NCBI RefSeq assembly: GCF_014196335.1
Contig: NZ_JACIDM010000002.1
Coordinates: forward strand, 992,001 to 1,056,000
Direction: 5' to 3'
DNA: 64,000 nt
Origin: Brevundimonas lenta
GTDB lineage: Bacteria > Pseudomonadota > Alphaproteobacteria > Caulobacterales > Caulobacteraceae
The notes under the pieces are model-generated. The model was not told where the DNA came from, did no database searches, and saw only the letters and a list, made by a program, of their open reading frames with translations. Below, piece after piece: positions 46,130 through 55,612 of this stretch; the stretch's first letter is position 1; each line of letters opens with the position of its first letter. Made by a program: the position numbers and the translations under genes.

Positions 46130-49100
46130 ATGGCGAAGGTGTGGGCGCCGCGTACCAATCTGAATCAATACGACAACTTCAAACAGCGCGATCTGTACGG
46201 CCTGAATTTCATCAACGCCGCCTACGATCGTTGGTGGGTGGTTGAGACCTCGCCGGGCAAGTTCGCCGTCAACGTCATCTATGACCACAATGACGGCGGC
46301 TACTACATCGCCCTGGTCACGTTCCGCGCCGGCCCCGGCGGCTTCACTTACACGGCGGATTCCCCCTTCCCACAGGGCGTGGTCGCCAGCGTTTCGCGCG
46401 GGATCGAGGCCTATCAGGCCCTGCCGCGCATCGAGGACGTGCACTTCCGCGTCGACGGCGCCCAAGGCCTCGGCCTCAGCGTGTTCGACATTCTCAGCGA
46501 TCCCCTGCGGCTCTTCGCGGGCGATGACGTCATCACCGGCGGCGACAATGACGCGGCCTGCGACGAGATTTCGGCAGGCGACGGCAACGACACGGTGACC
46601 GGCGCCCGTACCGACGGCTGGTACGACATGGGCCGCGGCAACGGCAGTCTGGACGGCGGCGCGGGTTACGACATCGCCCTGTTCGACATGTCGGACCGGA
46701 ACCAGGCCGTCACCTACGTCCACAGCAACACCGAGGCGGTTATCCGCGTCGGCGGCGCCACGGCGGTCACCGTCCGGAACATTGAAGAAATCGAGCTCCG
46801 CGGATCTAGCGTCTACGACCAGCTGACCGGCGGTTCCGCCGACGATGTTCTTGATCTTCACCTCGGCGGCGGCATGGCCGACGGCGCCGGCGGAGACGAC
46901 GTTCTGCGCATGTCGTTCTCCGACATCGCCACAGGAATCGAATACGTTCACTCGGACACACTCGCCTACGCCCGCGCGGGGTCCGTAACCCTGGCGGAAA
47001 TCCGCAACGTCGAACGTGTGATGATCGAAGGCAGCCGTGGGGCCGATCACCTCGTCGGCGGAACGTCCTACGACGACCTCCTCGGCGGCGCAGGCGACGA
47101 CCACCTGGAAGGCGGCGGCAACAACGACCTGCTGGAAGGCGGCGCCGGAAATGACCGGCTCGACGGCGGAGAGGGCGAAAACGATTACGTCCGCCTGGCC
47201 CGGGCGGGTCAGATCGACCTGAGCATCACCGGTCCCCAGGACACCGGCGACGGGATGGACACCCTGATCAGCATCGAGGGCGTCTACGGCAGCTCGGGCG
47301 ACGACCGCATCACGGGCGGAGCGGGCGACGACTCCCTTTTCGGAGACACCAACAACGGCCCGCGCGGCGACCAGGGCAACGACATCATCCACGGCGGCGA
47401 CGGCGCCGACTACCTCGTCGGCGGCGGCGGAATGAACCAGATCTACGGCGGCGCCGGCGACGATCTCATCTACGGTCTTGGGGACCGCACCGTCCTCACG
47501 CTGAGAAATCCGGGCGAGGGCGAGAACTTCATCTACGGCGGCGACGGTAACGACACGGTCTGGGGCGCGAACGGCGACGACCACATCGACGGCGGGGCCG
47601 GTGACGACGTGCTGAACGGTTGGGGCGGCCGCAGCTGGATGCTGGGCGGCGACGGCTGGGACCGGATGTACGGCAGCATGGACGTCGACATCATGGACGG
47701 CGGCGAGGGCACGGACTCCCTGCACGGCGGAGGCGGCGACGACATTCTCGCGGGTGGAAACGGAAACGACGGCATTTCCGGCAACCAGGGCAACGACCTT
47801 ATGGATGGCGGCTCCGGCGACGACCAGTTGTTCGGTGACGACGGCGCAGACTGGATCATTGACGCCGCAGGCAACGACCTCATCCGCGGCGGCGACGGGT
47901 TCGACGTCGTCGACTATTCGGGCGCGGCCGCCGGCGTGACCGTTCGCGTCTACACCCAGTGGGATTCCTACAACGCCCGCCATGAAGTGCAGGACACCAT
48001 CGGTGCGGGCGTCGACAGGCTCGAGGACATCGAGGGCCTCGTCGGGTCGTCGTTCAACGACCGCCTGACCGGCCGCAACGACGCCTGGGGCACGAGCCAG
48101 GGCATGGCGTTCGCCGAGTTTTTCGACGGCGGCGCGGGTGACGACGTGATCGAAGCCGGCTCGGGCGACGACCGCATCATCGGCGGGACCGGCTCTGACA
48201 TCATCGACGGCGGAGCGGGCACGGACTCCGTCACCTTCTTCGGACTGATGTCCGCATCGATTGTCACCACCTTCAATGGCGTGACGACCGTCAACGGCCC
48301 CGACGGCTCCGACAGCCTGACCAATGTCGAGTATCTGCGCTTCGCGGACGGCGTCCTGATCGCCGGCGCCGAGGGCGGCCAGCTTTTCGAGGGCAGCGAC
48401 TACGCCGACATCCTGACCGGCACGACCGGCCATGACGTGCTCCGATCCGGCGACGGCAACGACACCATTCGCGGGCTGACAGGGAACGACGCCATCGACG
48501 GGGGCGACGGCGTCGATACGGCGATCTTCGCAGGCGTACGCTCGGCCTATACGATCTCCACCGCGGCTGGCGTCACGACGGTGGTCGGGCCCGATGGCAC
48601 GGACACCCTGTCGAACGTGGAACGGCTCCTGTTCGACGACGGTCCGTATGGCGTGAACGGCGCGCCGATCGTCGACGTCCACACCGGGACTCCCGATCGC
48701 GACGTCCTGTTCGGCGGTCAGTTCCAGGATCGGTTCCATGGCGGCGACGGAAATGACTTGATCGTTCCGGAGGGCGGAGACGACGTCATCGACGGCGGCG
48801 CGGGCGCCGACATGGTGCAATTCAACGGCCTGGCTTCGTCCTATACGATCACCACCACGGGCGGGACGACGACGGTCGTCGGTCCGGACGGCTCCGACAG
48901 CCTGATCAATGTCGAATACCTGCGCTTCAATGATCGCACCCTGATCGTGGGCGGGAACGGCGGGCAGTATTTTGACGCCGGCGAGACCTACGGCTCAGCC
49001 AACGGCAGCGCCTTCAACGACATCATCGTCGGCCGCAGCGCAGGCAGCAGCCTGAACGGCAACGACGGCGATGATCACATCACCGGTAGCGCGGGCGGCG

Positions 49101-51358
49101 ACGTCATCCGCGGCGGCGCGGGCGCCGACTTCATGCTGGGCGGAGGGGGCGACGATGTCATCCAGGCGGATGCCGGTGACCAGGCCTTCGGCGAGGACGG
49201 AGACGACTTCCTCGGTGTCTATGCGTCGGGTGGAACCGCCCTGACGCAGATATCCGGCGGAAGCGGATGGGACGAACTGTTTCTCTACGGGCCGGGAACG
49301 AGCATCGACCTGCGCACGGGAACAGGGATCGCCGGCTCGACCCCCTTCACCTTCACGGGCGTCGAGGAAATCGAATTCATGGGAATCGGCGCGGGTGTCC
49401 GCACCGGTCGCGGCGACGACGGGAACAACATCTTCCGCAACAGCCTCACGGGCGACTTCGGCGACCGTTGGCTGGACATCGACGCGGGCGGCGGCGACGA
49501 CATCATCGAAGCCAGCGGCGGAAACGACATTCTGCTGGGCGGCGACGGCGACGACGTGTTCCTGCAGGGCGGCGAATACCCCACGGGCTCGCACGACCTT
49601 GTGGACGGCGGATCCGGCATCGACACGATCAGCTATTTCTACGCGTACGGGGGCGCGGGGGTCGTAGCGAATCTCACGACGGGTCTGGCGTCCAACTATT
49701 CCGGCGACGACACCCTCGTCGGAATCGAGAATGTCACCGGGACCACGGGGATCGACGACATCACCGGGGATGCGCAGACGAATGTCCTGAACGGTCTGGG
49801 AGGCGACGACCGGCTCGCGGGCATGGATGGAGACGACACCCTTGCCGGCGGCGGCGGCGTCGACGTGCTTCTCGGCGGCAACGGCTTCGACACGGCGGAC
49901 TACAGTTCCGCTGCGGCCGGGGTCACCGCCCGTCTCGACACCCTGCGCTCGACGAACGACGGCGATGGCGGGACCGACACCTTCACCTCCATCGAGGCCA
50001 TCACCGGCTCGGCCTTCAACGACCTGCTCGTCGGCGGAACGTTGGGAGACACCCTGCGCGGCGGTCTCGGCGCCGACACCCTTCTGGGCCAAGGCGGAAA
50101 CGACATCCTGTGGGGCGGCGCGGGCGCCAACAATACCCTGCAAGGGGGACTGGGCGACGACCGCTATGTTCTGGAAGCGCTGGACTCGGTGGTCGAGATC
50201 GCAGGCCAGGGCATCGACACCGTTGAAGCACGGATTGGCAGCTACAACCTCGCCGCCAACGTCGAGAACCTGATCTACACGGGCGCGGGAAACTTCTCCG
50301 GCGCCGGCAACGTGCTCAACAACGTGATGACCGGCGGGGCGGGCGACGACCTGCTGCGGGGTCGTGGCGGCGTGGACACTCTCGTCGGCGGCGCCGGCGT
50401 GGATACGGCGGACTACAGCCAGGCCGCGGCCGGCGTGCATGCCCGCCTCGATGTCATGCGAGCGGTGACCGACGGCGACAGCGCCACCGATACCTACAGT
50501 TCGATCGAAGGCATCCTCGGCTCGGCGTTCAACGACACCCTCGTCGGCGGCACGCTGGGCGACCGACTCTCCGGTGGTCTTGGCGCGGACACCCTGCTGG
50601 GCTTTGCGGGCAACGACGTCCTCGCGGGCGGCCAGGGTCTGGCCAACCAGCTGCAGGGCGGCCTCGGTGACGATCTGTATGTGCTGGATGCCTACGACAG
50701 CGTCGTGGAACTTGCGGGTCAGGGCCACGACACCATCGAGGCCCACGTGGGGGCTCACAACATGGCCGCCAATGTCGAGGACATGTACTACGTCGGGAAC
50801 AACAAGTTCTACGGCACCGGGAACGCCGGCAACAACTCGATCACCGGCGGCGTCGGCGACGACATCCTGAAGGGCATGGGCGGCTCGGACCGGCTGTTCG
50901 GCGGGGCCGGCTACGACGAGGTCCATGTGCGGGGCGCCAAGGCCCAGTACACGGTCGCCATCGAAGGTTCCGGCTGGCGCATCGTCGACACCGTCGCCGG
51001 GCGTGACGGGACCATCTACGTCCAGAGCATCGAGGCGGTCCGCTTCCTCACCGGCAATACCAAGACCGTGCTGACCTACACCCATGCGGGATCGCCGGAA
51101 CTGTCCGAAAAGGACGCCGGGCCGCTGGTCTCGCCGATGCTGGCCGACGACGCCTTCGTGCTGCCGGCGCTGGCCGACAAGGCGGGGCCGCTGGTCCTGC
51201 CCGTACAGGACGACCTCGCCTTCGACGGCGCGGACGCCGGCGGCGGCGCCAGCGGCATGGAGACCGGCTTCCACGGGTTCGCCGACGCGCCGCTGTTCAT
51301 CGGCGGCGTGTTCGGGCCGCACATGGACGGCCACGCCCACGACGGCTGGATCGTCTGA
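46130..51358 (+). CDS. Giant RTX calcium-binding protein without a peroxidase domain
   Basis: This 1742-aa protein starts after CGGGGGGAG. Residues 1-130 form an N-terminal domain that I do not recognise (aromatic-rich, WWVVETSPGKFAV and YDHNDGGYYIALV). From about 131 it is almost all RTX nonapeptides (GGAGDD, GGDGND). Three inserted modules carry TTVVGPDGSDSL-type sequence followed by NVEYLRF. Two long cassettes identical in layout to those of the three peroxidases lie near 1290-1600, then an AGRDGTI module and a tail with DDAFVLPAL and PLVLPVQDD motifs ending HDGWIV. No Sec signal; a type I secreted surface or matrix protein is likely. Function beyond calcium binding is unknown. Confidence 0.88.
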   Translation: MAKVWAPRTNLNQYDNFKQRDLYGLNFINAAYDRWWVVETSPGKFAVNVIYDHNDGGYYIALVTFRAGPGGFTYTADSPFPQGVVASVSRGIEAYQALPRIEDVHFRVDGAQGLGLSVFDILSDPLRLFAGDDVITGGDNDAACDEISAGDGNDTVTGARTDGWYDMGRGNGSLDGGAGYDIALFDMSDRNQAVTYVHSNTEAVIRVGGATAVTVRNIEEIELRGSSVYDQLTGGSADDVLDLHLGGGMADGAGGDDVLRMSFSDIATGIEYVHSDTLAYARAGSVTLAEIRNVERVMIEGSRGADHLVGGTSYDDLLGGAGDDHLEGGGNNDLLEGGAGNDRLDGGEGENDYVRLARAGQIDLSITGPQDTGDGMDTLISIEGVYGSSGDDRITGGAGDDSLFGDTNNGPRGDQGNDIIHGGDGADYLVGGGGMNQIYGGAGDDLIYGLGDRTVLTLRNPGEGENFIYGGDGNDTVWGANGDDHIDGGAGDDVLNGWGGRSWMLGGDGWDRMYGSMDVDIMDGGEGTDSLHGGGGDDILAGGNGNDGISGNQGNDLMDGGSGDDQLFGDDGADWIIDAAGNDLIRGGDGFDVVDYSGAAAGVTVRVYTQWDSYNARHEVQDTIGAGVDRLEDIEGLVGSSFNDRLTGRNDAWGTSQGMAFAEFFDGGAGDDVIEAGSGDDRIIGGTGSDIIDGGAGTDSVTFFGLMSASIVTTFNGVTTVNGPDGSDSLTNVEYLRFADGVLIAGAEGGQLFEGSDYADILTGTTGHDVLRSGDGNDTIRGLTGNDAIDGGDGVDTAIFAGVRSAYTISTAAGVTTVVGPDGTDTLSNVERLLFDDGPYGVNGAPIVDVHTGTPDRDVLFGGQFQDRFHGGDGNDLIVPEGGDDVIDGGAGADMVQFNGLASSYTITTTGGTTTVVGPDGSDSLINVEYLRFNDRTLIVGGNGGQYFDAGETYGSANGSAFNDIIVGRSAGSSLNGNDGDDHITGSAGGDVIRGGAGADFMLGGGGDDVIQADAGDQAFGEDGDDFLGVYASGGTALTQISGGSGWDELFLYGPGTSIDLRTGTGIAGSTPFTFTGVEEIEFMGIGAGVRTGRGDDGNNIFRNSLTGDFGDRWLDIDAGGGDDIIEASGGNDILLGGDGDDVFLQGGEYPTGSHDLVDGGSGIDTISYFYAYGGAGVVANLTTGLASNYSGDDTLVGIENVTGTTGIDDITGDAQTNVLNGLGGDDRLAGMDGDDTLAGGGGVDVLLGGNGFDTADYSSAAAGVTARLDTLRSTNDGDGGTDTFTSIEAITGSAFNDLLVGGTLGDTLRGGLGADTLLGQGGNDILWGGAGANNTLQGGLGDDRYVLEALDSVVEIAGQGIDTVEARIGSYNLAANVENLIYTGAGNFSGAGNVLNNVMTGGAGDDLLRGRGGVDTLVGGAGVDTADYSQAAAGVHARLDVMRAVTDGDSATDTYSSIEGILGSAFNDTLVGGTLGDRLSGGLGADTLLGFAGNDVLAGGQGLANQLQGGLGDDLYVLDAYDSVVELAGQGHDTIEAHVGAHNMAANVEDMYYVGNNKFYGTGNAGNNSITGGVGDDILKGMGGSDRLFGGAGYDEVHVRGAKAQYTVAIEGSGWRIVDTVAGRDGTIYVQSIEAVRFLTGNTKTVLTYTHAGSPELSEKDAGPLVSPMLADDAFVLPALADKAGPLVLPVQDDLAFDGADAGGGASGMETGFHGFADAPLFIGGVFGPHMDGHAHDGWIV

Positions 51359-51364
51359 CGATCC

Positions 51365-51402
51365 ACGATCGGCCGACGTCATCTCTGGCGTCGGCCGATC
51401 GT
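51365..51402 (+). terminator. Strong hairpin after the RTX gene
   Basis: ACGATCGGCCGACG (51365-51378) and CGTCGGCCGATCGT (51389-51402) form a perfect 14-bp stem with a 10-base loop, six bases after the RTX stop. No T-run follows. It separates the RTX gene from the GH92 gene. Confidence 0.7.
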
Positions 51403-51440
51403 AATGCTAGGGTCCCCGCGTCTTGAACGGGGGGAGCGCC

Positions 51441-53786
51441 ATGCGTCGGTTTGGCCGGAATGTGATCCTGACTGCGGCTGTGGCCATGAGCCTCGCAGGC
51501 TGCGCCACGGCGCAGGATGCGCCTCCTGCCCCGCCCTCGCCGTTCGACGCGGTCGATCCCTTCATCGGCACCGCCGGCAAGGGCCACACCTTCCCCGGCG
51601 CCGTCGCGCCCTTCGGCATGGTTCAGCTCAGCCCGGACACCGATCACAAGCTGCTGCGCGAGGGCTACGACTGGGCCTCGGGCTACCGCTACGACGACCC
51701 GACCATCATGGGCTTCTCGCACACCCATTTCTCGGGCACCGGCCATTCCGATCTCGGCGACCTGCTGCTCGCCCCCATCTCGGGCGAGATCCGTTGGGAC
51801 GCCGGCGCCGCGGACCAGCCCGGCTCGGGCTATCGCTCGCGCTATAACAAGGCCTCGGAGGTCGCCGAGCCCGGCTATTACGCCGTCAGCCTGACCGACT
51901 CCGGCGTGCGGGCCGAACTGACCGCCGGCACGCGTATCGGCCTGCATCGCTACAGCTTCCCGCGCAACGCACCGGCCCGCATCCTCCTCGACTTCCGCCC
52001 GTCCATCTACGACTACCCCGGCAAGGTGCAGTGGTCGCGCATCCGGGTGCATCCGGACGGCACCATCACCGGCTTCCGCGAAACCCGCGGCTGGGCCCCC
52101 GGCCGCCAGTTCTACTTCGCCATGCGCTTCTCCAAGCCGGTCGTCGGCTACCAGCTGCGCGACCGCGAGGAGAACGTCCCCTACCGCGGCTTCCGCCAGC
52201 CCGGCCGCGCCATGGACGACCGCGCCCAGGTCGAGGGCCGTCAGCTGGAGGCCGCGTTCGACTTCGGCCAGATCGCCGGCCCGCTGTTGGTGCAGGTCGC
52301 GATCTCCTCGGTCGACGAGGCCGGGGCCATCCGCAATCTGGAATCCGAGGGCGGCAGCTTCGACTTCGACGGCGTGCGCGCCTCGACCCGCGCCTCCTGG
52401 GAACAGGCCCTCGGCGCGGTTGAGATCGAGGCCGAGCCGGAGATGCGGACCAGCCTCTACACCGCCCTCTATCACGCCCTGATCGCGCCGTCGGTCCACG
52501 GCGACGTTGACGGTCGCTGGCGGGGTCCTGACAACGCCGTCCACGACGCGGACTTCACCGTCCACTCGACCTTCAGCCTGTGGGACACCTTCCGCGCCGA
52601 GCATCCTCTGCTGACCCTGGTCCAGCCGGACAGCCGCAACGCCGACATGATCAACTCCCTGATCGCGGCGCAGCAGGTCAGCCCCTACGGCATCCTGCCG
52701 GTCTGGTCCTTCGCGGGCCAGGAGACCTGGACCATGATCGGCTATCACGCCGTCCCGGTCATCGCCGACGCGTACCTGAAGGGCGTGCAGGGCATCGACG
52801 GCCAGGCTGCGCTCAACGCCATGCTCGCCAGCGCCACCTACCGCCCCTACGGCGGCCTGGGCGACTATATGGACCTCGGCTACGTGCCCATCGACCGCGA
52901 GCCCGAAGCCGCGTCCAAGACCGTCGAATACGCCTACGACGACTGGACCATCGCCCGCATGGCCGAGCGCCTCGGCCGCACCGACGTGCAGCAGCAGTTC
53001 GACCGCCGCGCCGGCTTCTGGAAGAACACCTTCGACGGCGAGACCGGCTTCGTCCGCGCCCGCCTGGCCGACGGCAGCTACCGCACGCCCTTCGATCCGA
53101 CCGCGATCAACTATGGATCGGACTACACCGAGGGCAACGCCTGGCAGTATTCCTGGTTCGTGCCCCAGGACATGGCCGCGCTGGTCACGGCCATGGGCGG
53201 CGATCAGGCCACGGTGGCGAAGCTCGACGCCATGTTCGACTACGACAACTCGGGCCTCGACTACTCGCACGCCGAGGACATCGCCGGCCTGATCGGCCAG
53301 TACATCCACGGCAACGAGCCCAGCCACCATTCGGCCTACGCCTACGTCTTCGCCGGCGCCCCGTGGCGCACCCAGGCGCGGCTGAAGCAGATCATGGACA
53401 GCCAGTACCACTCGCGCCCCGACGGGCTGGCGGGCAATGACGACGTCGGCCAGACGTCGGCCTGGCTGATGTTCACGGCCATGGGCTTCTATCCGGTCAC
53501 GCCGGGCTCGGGTCAGTACGTCATCGGCCGCCCCTTCACCGACCGCACCACCCTGAACCTGCCCAACGGCAAGCGCTTCGTCATCTCGACCGAGGGCCTG
53601 TCGGACGGGAATCCCTACGTCCAGTCCGTCACCCTCAACGGCCAGCCCCTGACCCGCACCTGGATCGGCCACGCCGAGATCCAGGCCGGCGGCGAACTCC
53701 ACTTCGTCATGGGCGCAGAGCCGAACCTGATCTGGGGGACCACGGCGCCGGAGCGGCCTTATGCGATGAGCGCCTACGGACAGTGA
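51441..53786 (+). CDS. GH92-family alpha-mannosidase, lipoprotein
   Basis: This 781-aa exo-alpha-mannosidase is of glycoside hydrolase family 92, calcium-dependent and inverting. Signal plus lipobox (SLAGC) indicates an outer- or inner-membrane lipoprotein. Family blocks: DPFIGTAGKGHTFPGAVAPF near the N-terminus, GFSHTHFSGTG, FSLWDTFRAEHPLL, ETWTMIGYHAVPVIADAY and the C-terminal GNDDVGQTSAW with the acidic pair implicated in catalysis. ATG 51441 follows GGGGGGAG; the TTG at 51423 overlaps that site. It is convergent with a small secreted protein and a GH47 gene; together they suggest trimming of mannose-rich glycans. Confidence 0.93.
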   Translation: MRRFGRNVILTAAVAMSLAGCATAQDAPPAPPSPFDAVDPFIGTAGKGHTFPGAVAPFGMVQLSPDTDHKLLREGYDWASGYRYDDPTIMGFSHTHFSGTGHSDLGDLLLAPISGEIRWDAGAADQPGSGYRSRYNKASEVAEPGYYAVSLTDSGVRAELTAGTRIGLHRYSFPRNAPARILLDFRPSIYDYPGKVQWSRIRVHPDGTITGFRETRGWAPGRQFYFAMRFSKPVVGYQLRDREENVPYRGFRQPGRAMDDRAQVEGRQLEAAFDFGQIAGPLLVQVAISSVDEAGAIRNLESEGGSFDFDGVRASTRASWEQALGAVEIEAEPEMRTSLYTALYHALIAPSVHGDVDGRWRGPDNAVHDADFTVHSTFSLWDTFRAEHPLLTLVQPDSRNADMINSLIAAQQVSPYGILPVWSFAGQETWTMIGYHAVPVIADAYLKGVQGIDGQAALNAMLASATYRPYGGLGDYMDLGYVPIDREPEAASKTVEYAYDDWTIARMAERLGRTDVQQQFDRRAGFWKNTFDGETGFVRARLADGSYRTPFDPTAINYGSDYTEGNAWQYSWFVPQDMAALVTAMGGDQATVAKLDAMFDYDNSGLDYSHAEDIAGLIGQYIHGNEPSHHSAYAYVFAGAPWRTQARLKQIMDSQYHSRPDGLAGNDDVGQTSAWLMFTAMGFYPVTPGSGQYVIGRPFTDRTTLNLPNGKRFVISTEGLSDGNPYVQSVTLNGQPLTRTWIGHAEIQAGGELHFVMGAEPNLIWGTTAPERPYAMSAYGQ

Positions 53787-53813
53787 TCGTCGGGGTCGGC
53801 GACGCGGTCCCGG

Positions 53814-54182
53814 CTAGGTAACGCACGCCTTCGGTTCGAACTGACGCAGCACGATGAGGAATTCGTCCTCGCTTCCCGCCAGCCAGAGCGAGATGAAGTC
53901 GCACTGGCCATCATCGCGCGGCGACTGAAATATCCTCATCTCGCTCGTCTCGGCGACCACCTTCCAGGTGGCGTCGAGGAGGTTGAAATAGGGGGTTATC
54001 CCTCCAGATCGGGGCAGGAAGACGCACTGCGCATGCTCGGCCGGTCGCGAGCCCCGGCAGGTCGGGTCCACGATCGCCCCCTCGATCGCAGGCGTTTCAA
54101 GCGTCCACGGAACGGAAACCGCGTCCGACTGCGGCGCTGAGACGAGCGACGCAACCGCCATGGACGTCAGGATCAAGCTCAC
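53814..54182 (-). CDS. Small secreted hypothetical protein
   Basis: This 122-aa protein starts at a GTG that overlaps the GH47 stop as GTGA. A signal peptide ending near LVSAPQS is visible. The mature protein has four Cys residues (in DPTCRG, HAQCVF, DGQCDF and at the C-terminal KACVT), possibly two disulfides. No family recognised. Coupling to GH47 suggests a role in the same glycan process. Confidence 0.65.
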   Translation of the reverse strand: MSLILTSMAVASLVSAPQSDAVSVPWTLETPAIEGAIVDPTCRGSRPAEHAQCVFLPRSGGITPYFNLLDATWKVVAETSEMRIFQSPRDDGQCDFISLWLAGSEDEFLIVLRQFEPKACVT

Positions 54183-55564
54183 CGGAACCCCCGCAGCACA
54201 TTCGCTTCCGTGCTCAGCACCAGCCTGTTCAGGTCCACCCGCTTCGGCTCGGCGAACATCAGGTAGTAGTATTTCATCTGCTCGGACCACCAGTAGCCGG
54301 GGCAGTTGTCCCCCTGCGCCATCGGCCGCGTCGTGATGTCGGACAGCGCGGTGAAGCCGTAGGCCGCCTTCGAGCTTTCCTTCATGTTGCGCCAGTGGAT
54401 CGCCGTCAGGGCGCGATAGCGCTCGTCCCGGTCGCCCAGCCACAGGTTCAGGCAGGCGTCGGCGAACTCCGGCCGCAGCCCCGTGCGTTTCGTGCGCGGC
54501 AGGCGTGTGGTCACGTCGGTCGACTCCGGGATGATCCCGTACGTCGCCTGCATCTCCGTATAGGTGGCCAGGAAGTCGTCGCCCTCGGCCTTCAGCCCGA
54601 CCTGCCCCAGAAGCCCGGCCAGATAGCCGCCCAGCACCGTCTGCGACGTCCCCGTCACCGCGCCGGTCTCATAGTCCACCATCGGGAACCACAGGCGGCC
54701 GTCGTAGCGCTTGCCCTGGTGGGCGACCATCGCGGCCAGGCATTCCTCGGCCCAGCGCTTCATGTCCTGGTCGCCGAACAGCTCCCAGGCGTCCCACAGG
54801 TATTCGTAGAAACTGTCCGCGTAGACGTCGATCGAGGCGTTGCGGCTGGTGAACTGCCCCGTCTCCGCATGGATGTTCGCCGCCATCAGACCGAGGTCGG
54901 AGCGCATATCCAACGCGTGCTTCATCGCCCGCTTGGCCGCCGCATAGTAGCGGTCGTCGCCCGTCAGCTGGCCCAGCAGCCCGAACTCGGTCGCATAGGT
55001 GCCGATCTCGGCCAGATTGGTCTCCGGATCGCGCACCGCCCCGGTCTTCAGGTTCACATAGCGATACGGCAGGCCGTGCGGCGAGGCGTCGAACGCCTTC
55101 ATCAGCCGGTCCGCCAGGTCCTTGGCCTTCGCCAGCAGCAAGGGATCGCCGCTCGCCAGGTGCGCGGACAGCAGCCCCCCGACCAGACGGATGTTGGTCT
55201 CGAACACCTGCGAATAGCCGTCGATGTCGAAGTCCAGGTTCGCCTTCACCCAGTCGACCCCGGCCTGGAACTCCTCGTCCAGTTCCATGATCCACAGCGT
55301 GTCCAGCGCCTCGACCAGCGACAGCCCGAGGTCCTGCCCCTCGATGAAGAACGACTGCGCCGTTCCGCTGACCGGATTGATCTCGTCCTTGCCCCACGCC
55401 TTGTCGACGTACTGGTCCCAGGCCCATTTGAACTGGGCCTTCACGTCGGCGCCCAGCGCGCTCCAGTCCTCGGACTGCGCCATGGCGGGCAGGCCGGTCA
55501 GGCCGGCGAGGGTGGAACCGCCCAGCAGGGCGAGGGCGTGACGGCGGTGAAGGGATCGGATCAT
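54179..55564 (-). CDS. GH47-family alpha-1,2-mannosidase
   Basis: This 461-aa class I alpha-mannosidase is a mostly eukaryotic family with a few bacterial members, one of which was characterised from Caulobacter. Family blocks: VEALDTLWIMELDEEF, ETNIRLVGGLLSAHLASGD, SFYEYLWDAWELFGD, RPEFADACLNLW (acid residues of the (alpha/alpha)7 barrel) and the C-terminal STEANVLRGF with the Thr that binds the catalytic Ca2+. The N-terminus has twin Arg (RRHALALLGGS), so Tat export is possible. Activity expected: removal of alpha-1,2-mannose from high-mannose glycans. Next to GH92 on the opposite strand. Confidence 0.92.
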   Translation of the reverse strand: MIRSLHRRHALALLGGSTLAGLTGLPAMAQSEDWSALGADVKAQFKWAWDQYVDKAWGKDEINPVSGTAQSFFIEGQDLGLSLVEALDTLWIMELDEEFQAGVDWVKANLDFDIDGYSQVFETNIRLVGGLLSAHLASGDPLLLAKAKDLADRLMKAFDASPHGLPYRYVNLKTGAVRDPETNLAEIGTYATEFGLLGQLTGDDRYYAAAKRAMKHALDMRSDLGLMAANIHAETGQFTSRNASIDVYADSFYEYLWDAWELFGDQDMKRWAEECLAAMVAHQGKRYDGRLWFPMVDYETGAVTGTSQTVLGGYLAGLLGQVGLKAEGDDFLATYTEMQATYGIIPESTDVTTRLPRTKRTGLRPEFADACLNLWLGDRDERYRALTAIHWRNMKESSKAAYGFTALSDITTRPMAQGDNCPGYWWSEQMKYYYLMFAEPKRVDLNRLVLSTEANVLRGFR

Positions 55565-55612
55565 GGCGTCACCGTATCCCGGCGAGGCCGTACCGCAACA
55601 GCCAGGCTGGCT

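Noticed and set aside
46500-51000. Periodic DNA repeats resembling a repeat array
   Set aside because: The periodicity follows RTX codons (27 bases per nonapeptide) within an open frame. There are no constant repeats with unique spacers, so it is not CRISPR.
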